Source: an uncultured Flavobacteriaceae bacterium (GTDB lineage: Bacteria; Bacteroidota; Bacteroidia; Flavobacteriales; Flavobacteriaceae). Taken from it: a stretch of 64,000 nt of DNA. Under the pieces are notes generated by a model that searched no databases, was not told the origin of the DNA, and saw only the letters and a list, made by a program, of their open reading frames with translations. The stretch lies in NCBI GenBank assembly GCA_947488435.1, contig CANKZG010000001.1, forward strand, positions 798,308-862,307, read 5' to 3'. A program made the translations under genes and the position numbers. Position 1 is the first letter of the stretch. Each line of letters begins with the position of its first letter. Shown in pieces: positions 62,494 to 64,000 of the stretch.

Positions 62494-63531
62494 CTATTTC
62501 ATGAACTTAGGAATGCGAGGGTTCATGATAGCAAACCATAAAGGAGGAATAAAGGAAAGTACCATTGAAGTGGGGTAGCCAAATGGCATTTGAGGAGAAA
62601 TATCATGATAGTCTAAAAGTTGATATTTCTTTGAAGATTTGTAATGATGATCACTATGTCTTGTTAGTTCATAAAGCACAATTCTACCCATAACATGATT
62701 GCTATTCCAGGAATGAATTTCACTAACGCGTTCATATCTGCCTGAAGGGAGTTTTTTCCGAAGCAAACCATAGTGCTCAATATAATTTACGGTTTCCAAT
62801 AAAAGAAAACCAACAATAGCTACTCCTATAGCAAATAAAATAGCAGGTGGGCCGAGAAGACTTCCTATTATTGATAGGTATAAAAGTTGTATTAAAGTAT
62901 ACCAAAGCATATCATTTTTATACGAAAACCAAGGCAAGTCGTTGGACTTTAAAAGACGTAATTGAATATACCAAGCATTTCGATATTGCCCAAATACCGA
63001 ACTAATCCAGAAAGAATACAGTGGTTGGTTATATCGGGCAGTAGCGGGATCTTGAGCGGTTGCGGCATGTAAGTGGTGCCCAAAGTTATGTTCGATATAA
63101 AAATGCATATAAAGTGAGGGTAACAGCAGGAGTTTTCCCAAAAATCGTTCTATAGCAGTTTGTCTATGCCCTAATTCATGTGCGACATTAATGCCATTTA
63201 CACCTAGAACGATGCCGATGGTAAGCACAGTTCCTAAAACCTCATAGGTGTGGAGTGAATGCATGAAGGCATAGTAGAGGCTGTAAACCAGTAACCCGAA
63301 AACAATGGGAATATTTAAATATAACATACAATCAAACAGACGACTATGTTTTTTTTGCTCCCGATTTGAGCCTTCGTGATTTGCAGTGTTTTGGGGTAAT
63401 AGCAGCTCCAGTATTGGGATAATCGCAAAGGTGTATACAGGTGTTATGAACAACCAGTACTCTTGAAAATACAGACCGATGACCGCAGTTGTTGGAATGC
63501 TCATGGCCGTTAAGTATTTTAGATCTTTCAT
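62494..63531 (-). CDS. AlkB-like membrane non-haem di-iron monooxygenase
   Basis: The 345-residue integral membrane protein has four to six TM segments and the His boxes of the alkane hydroxylase/fatty-acid desaturase superfamily: HELGHR (about residue 118), HNFGHHLH (about 147), EHYG (about 245), and HSWNSNH followed by the third box TRHSDHHYKSSKKYQLL (about 290). The order and the NYIEHYGLLR and HSWNSNH motifs fit alkane 1-monooxygenase (AlkB) better than desaturases. No rubredoxin gene is adjacent. Terminal hydroxylation of alkanes or a related lipid is inferred. Confidence 0.88.
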   Translation of the reverse strand: MKDLKYLTAMSIPTTAVIGLYFQEYWLFITPVYTFAIIPILELLLPQNTANHEGSNREQKKHSRLFDCMLYLNIPIVFGLLVYSLYYAFMHSLHTYEVLGTVLTIGIVLGVNGINVAHELGHRQTAIERFLGKLLLLPSLYMHFYIEHNFGHHLHAATAQDPATARYNQPLYSFWISSVFGQYRNAWYIQLRLLKSNDLPWFSYKNDMLWYTLIQLLYLSIIGSLLGPPAILFAIGVAIVGFLLLETVNYIEHYGLLRKKLPSGRYERVSEIHSWNSNHVMGRIVLYELTRHSDHHYKSSKKYQLLDYHDISPQMPFGYPTSMVLSFIPPLWFAIMNPRIPKFMK

Positions 63532-63674
63532 TAATTTAGGAGTATTTCAAATAAAATAGAGACTTAAGCTTAGGAGCTATAAAATATTCACACCAATGAT
63601 AAGCGGCATTTTAACAAATTTTTGATGCAGTATTGCGCTAGTATCAGGTATCTTGGTATTAAATATAAATTAAT

Positions 63675-64000
63675 TTGAAGAACTATCATAACATTTTAGA
63701 AAAGCTGAATCGCTTTTCGCAAAAGTATTATCGCAAGATGTTACTTAAGGGAAGCCTACTTTTTGCAAGCTTAGGGTTGTTGTTTTTTTTGACAATACTT
63801 GCAGTTGAGTATTTCCTTTGGCTTGGTTCTTTAGGAAGATTGGTTTTGTTGATTGCCTTTATAGGGATTGAACTTATGCTGTTATATACATATATAATTG
63901 TTCCATTAACCTACTTGTTTAAGTTAAAGCGTGGCATTAGTAATAAGGAAGCTTCTTTGCTAATTGGGCGTCATTTTCCTAACGTAAATGATAAGTTGTA
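63675..64000 (+). CDS. DUF4175-type membrane protein, N-terminal part
   Basis: A frame opens at a TTG (63675) and runs off the window after 108 codons. It reads MKNYHNILEKLNRFSQKYYRKM, then two close TM helices (about residues 25-50 and 55-80), then LKRGISNKEASLLIGRHFPNVNDKL. This is the start of the large DUF4175-type proteins of Flavobacteria (about 1100 residues, two N-terminal helices and a long periplasmic part), whose function is unknown. The next ATG (residue 22) would cut into the conserved start, so the TTG is preferred. Confidence 0.78.
   Translation, partial: MKNYHNILEKLNRFSQKYYRKMLLKGSLLFASLGLLFFLTILAVEYFLWLGSLGRLVLLIAFIGIELMLLYTYIIVPLTYLFKLKRGISNKEASLLIGRHFPNVNDKL

Overview
The window reads as chromosomal DNA of a gliding marine-type member of the Flavobacteriaceae (Bacteroidetes). 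The evidence is low GC, promoters of the Bacteroidetes -33 TTG / -7 TAnnTTTG type, type IX secretion (T9SS) cargo with CHU_C/type B sorting domains, PorP/SprF outer-membrane proteins, methylmalonyl-CoA epimerase, and the general style of the proteins. No phage, insertion sequence, transposase, CRISPR array or rRNA was seen. The window looks like continuous core chromosome with one very large surface-adhesin locus.

Layout. (a) 0.3-8 kb: a CAU-anticodon tRNA, a small barrel protein, methylmalonyl-CoA epimerase, rbfA with a LolC/E-type permease, dusB, lepA and a CPA1 antiporter. (b) 8.4-21.4 kb: an envelope and exported-enzyme block. It holds an MBL hydrolase, a subtilisin-like lipoprotein overlapping an M1 peptidase, rnpA overlapping an S41 (CtpA) protease, a lipoprotein with a PqqB-like metallo-hydrolase domain, an Omp85-like barrel, a PQQ-type dehydrogenase with an internal cytochrome c domain, and an esterase-like protein. 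(c) 21.5-27.5 kb: an NRDE (TANGO2) protein, a LysE exporter, then a compact membrane redox cluster (small membrane protein, anchored protein, ferric-reductase-like/Rieske fusion, Cys-rich anchored protein), followed by YHS, DinB and ATP-grasp genes. (d) 27.6-29.4 kb: leftward operon rpiB, CDF cation exporter, ElaA-type acetyltransferase. (e) 29.4-29.96 kb: a strongly AT-rich 0.6 kb gap with several DnaA-box-like 9-mers, a candidate replication origin. (f) 30-34.1 kb: rnr, a head-GIN-type protein, a second LysE-like protein, tRNA-Cys and folB. (g) 34.2-57.7 kb, leftward: a gliding/adhesin operon made of a CHU_C protein, a PorP/SprF barrel fused to two SPOR-like domains, a giant SprB-like adhesin of about 6035 residues, and SprF. 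(h) 57.9-64 kb: glnS, an SPFH protein, gltX, an AlkB-like hydroxylase, and the first 108 codons of a DUF4175-type membrane protein running off the window.

How it fits together. The 23.5 kb adhesin operon encodes the giant filament (about 28 percent of the window) with its presumed secretion and anchoring partners. By analogy with the Flavobacterium johnsoniae sprC-sprD-sprB-sprF locus it should supply the mobile adhesin for gliding. The giant protein is itself built hierarchically. SprB repeats of about 80-90 residues are grouped in super-repeats of about 605 and 637 residues, each duplicated in tandem, and one copy is interrupted by a foreign domain of about 206 residues. The least described group is the 22.9-25.3 kb membrane redox cluster, whose function I can only infer.
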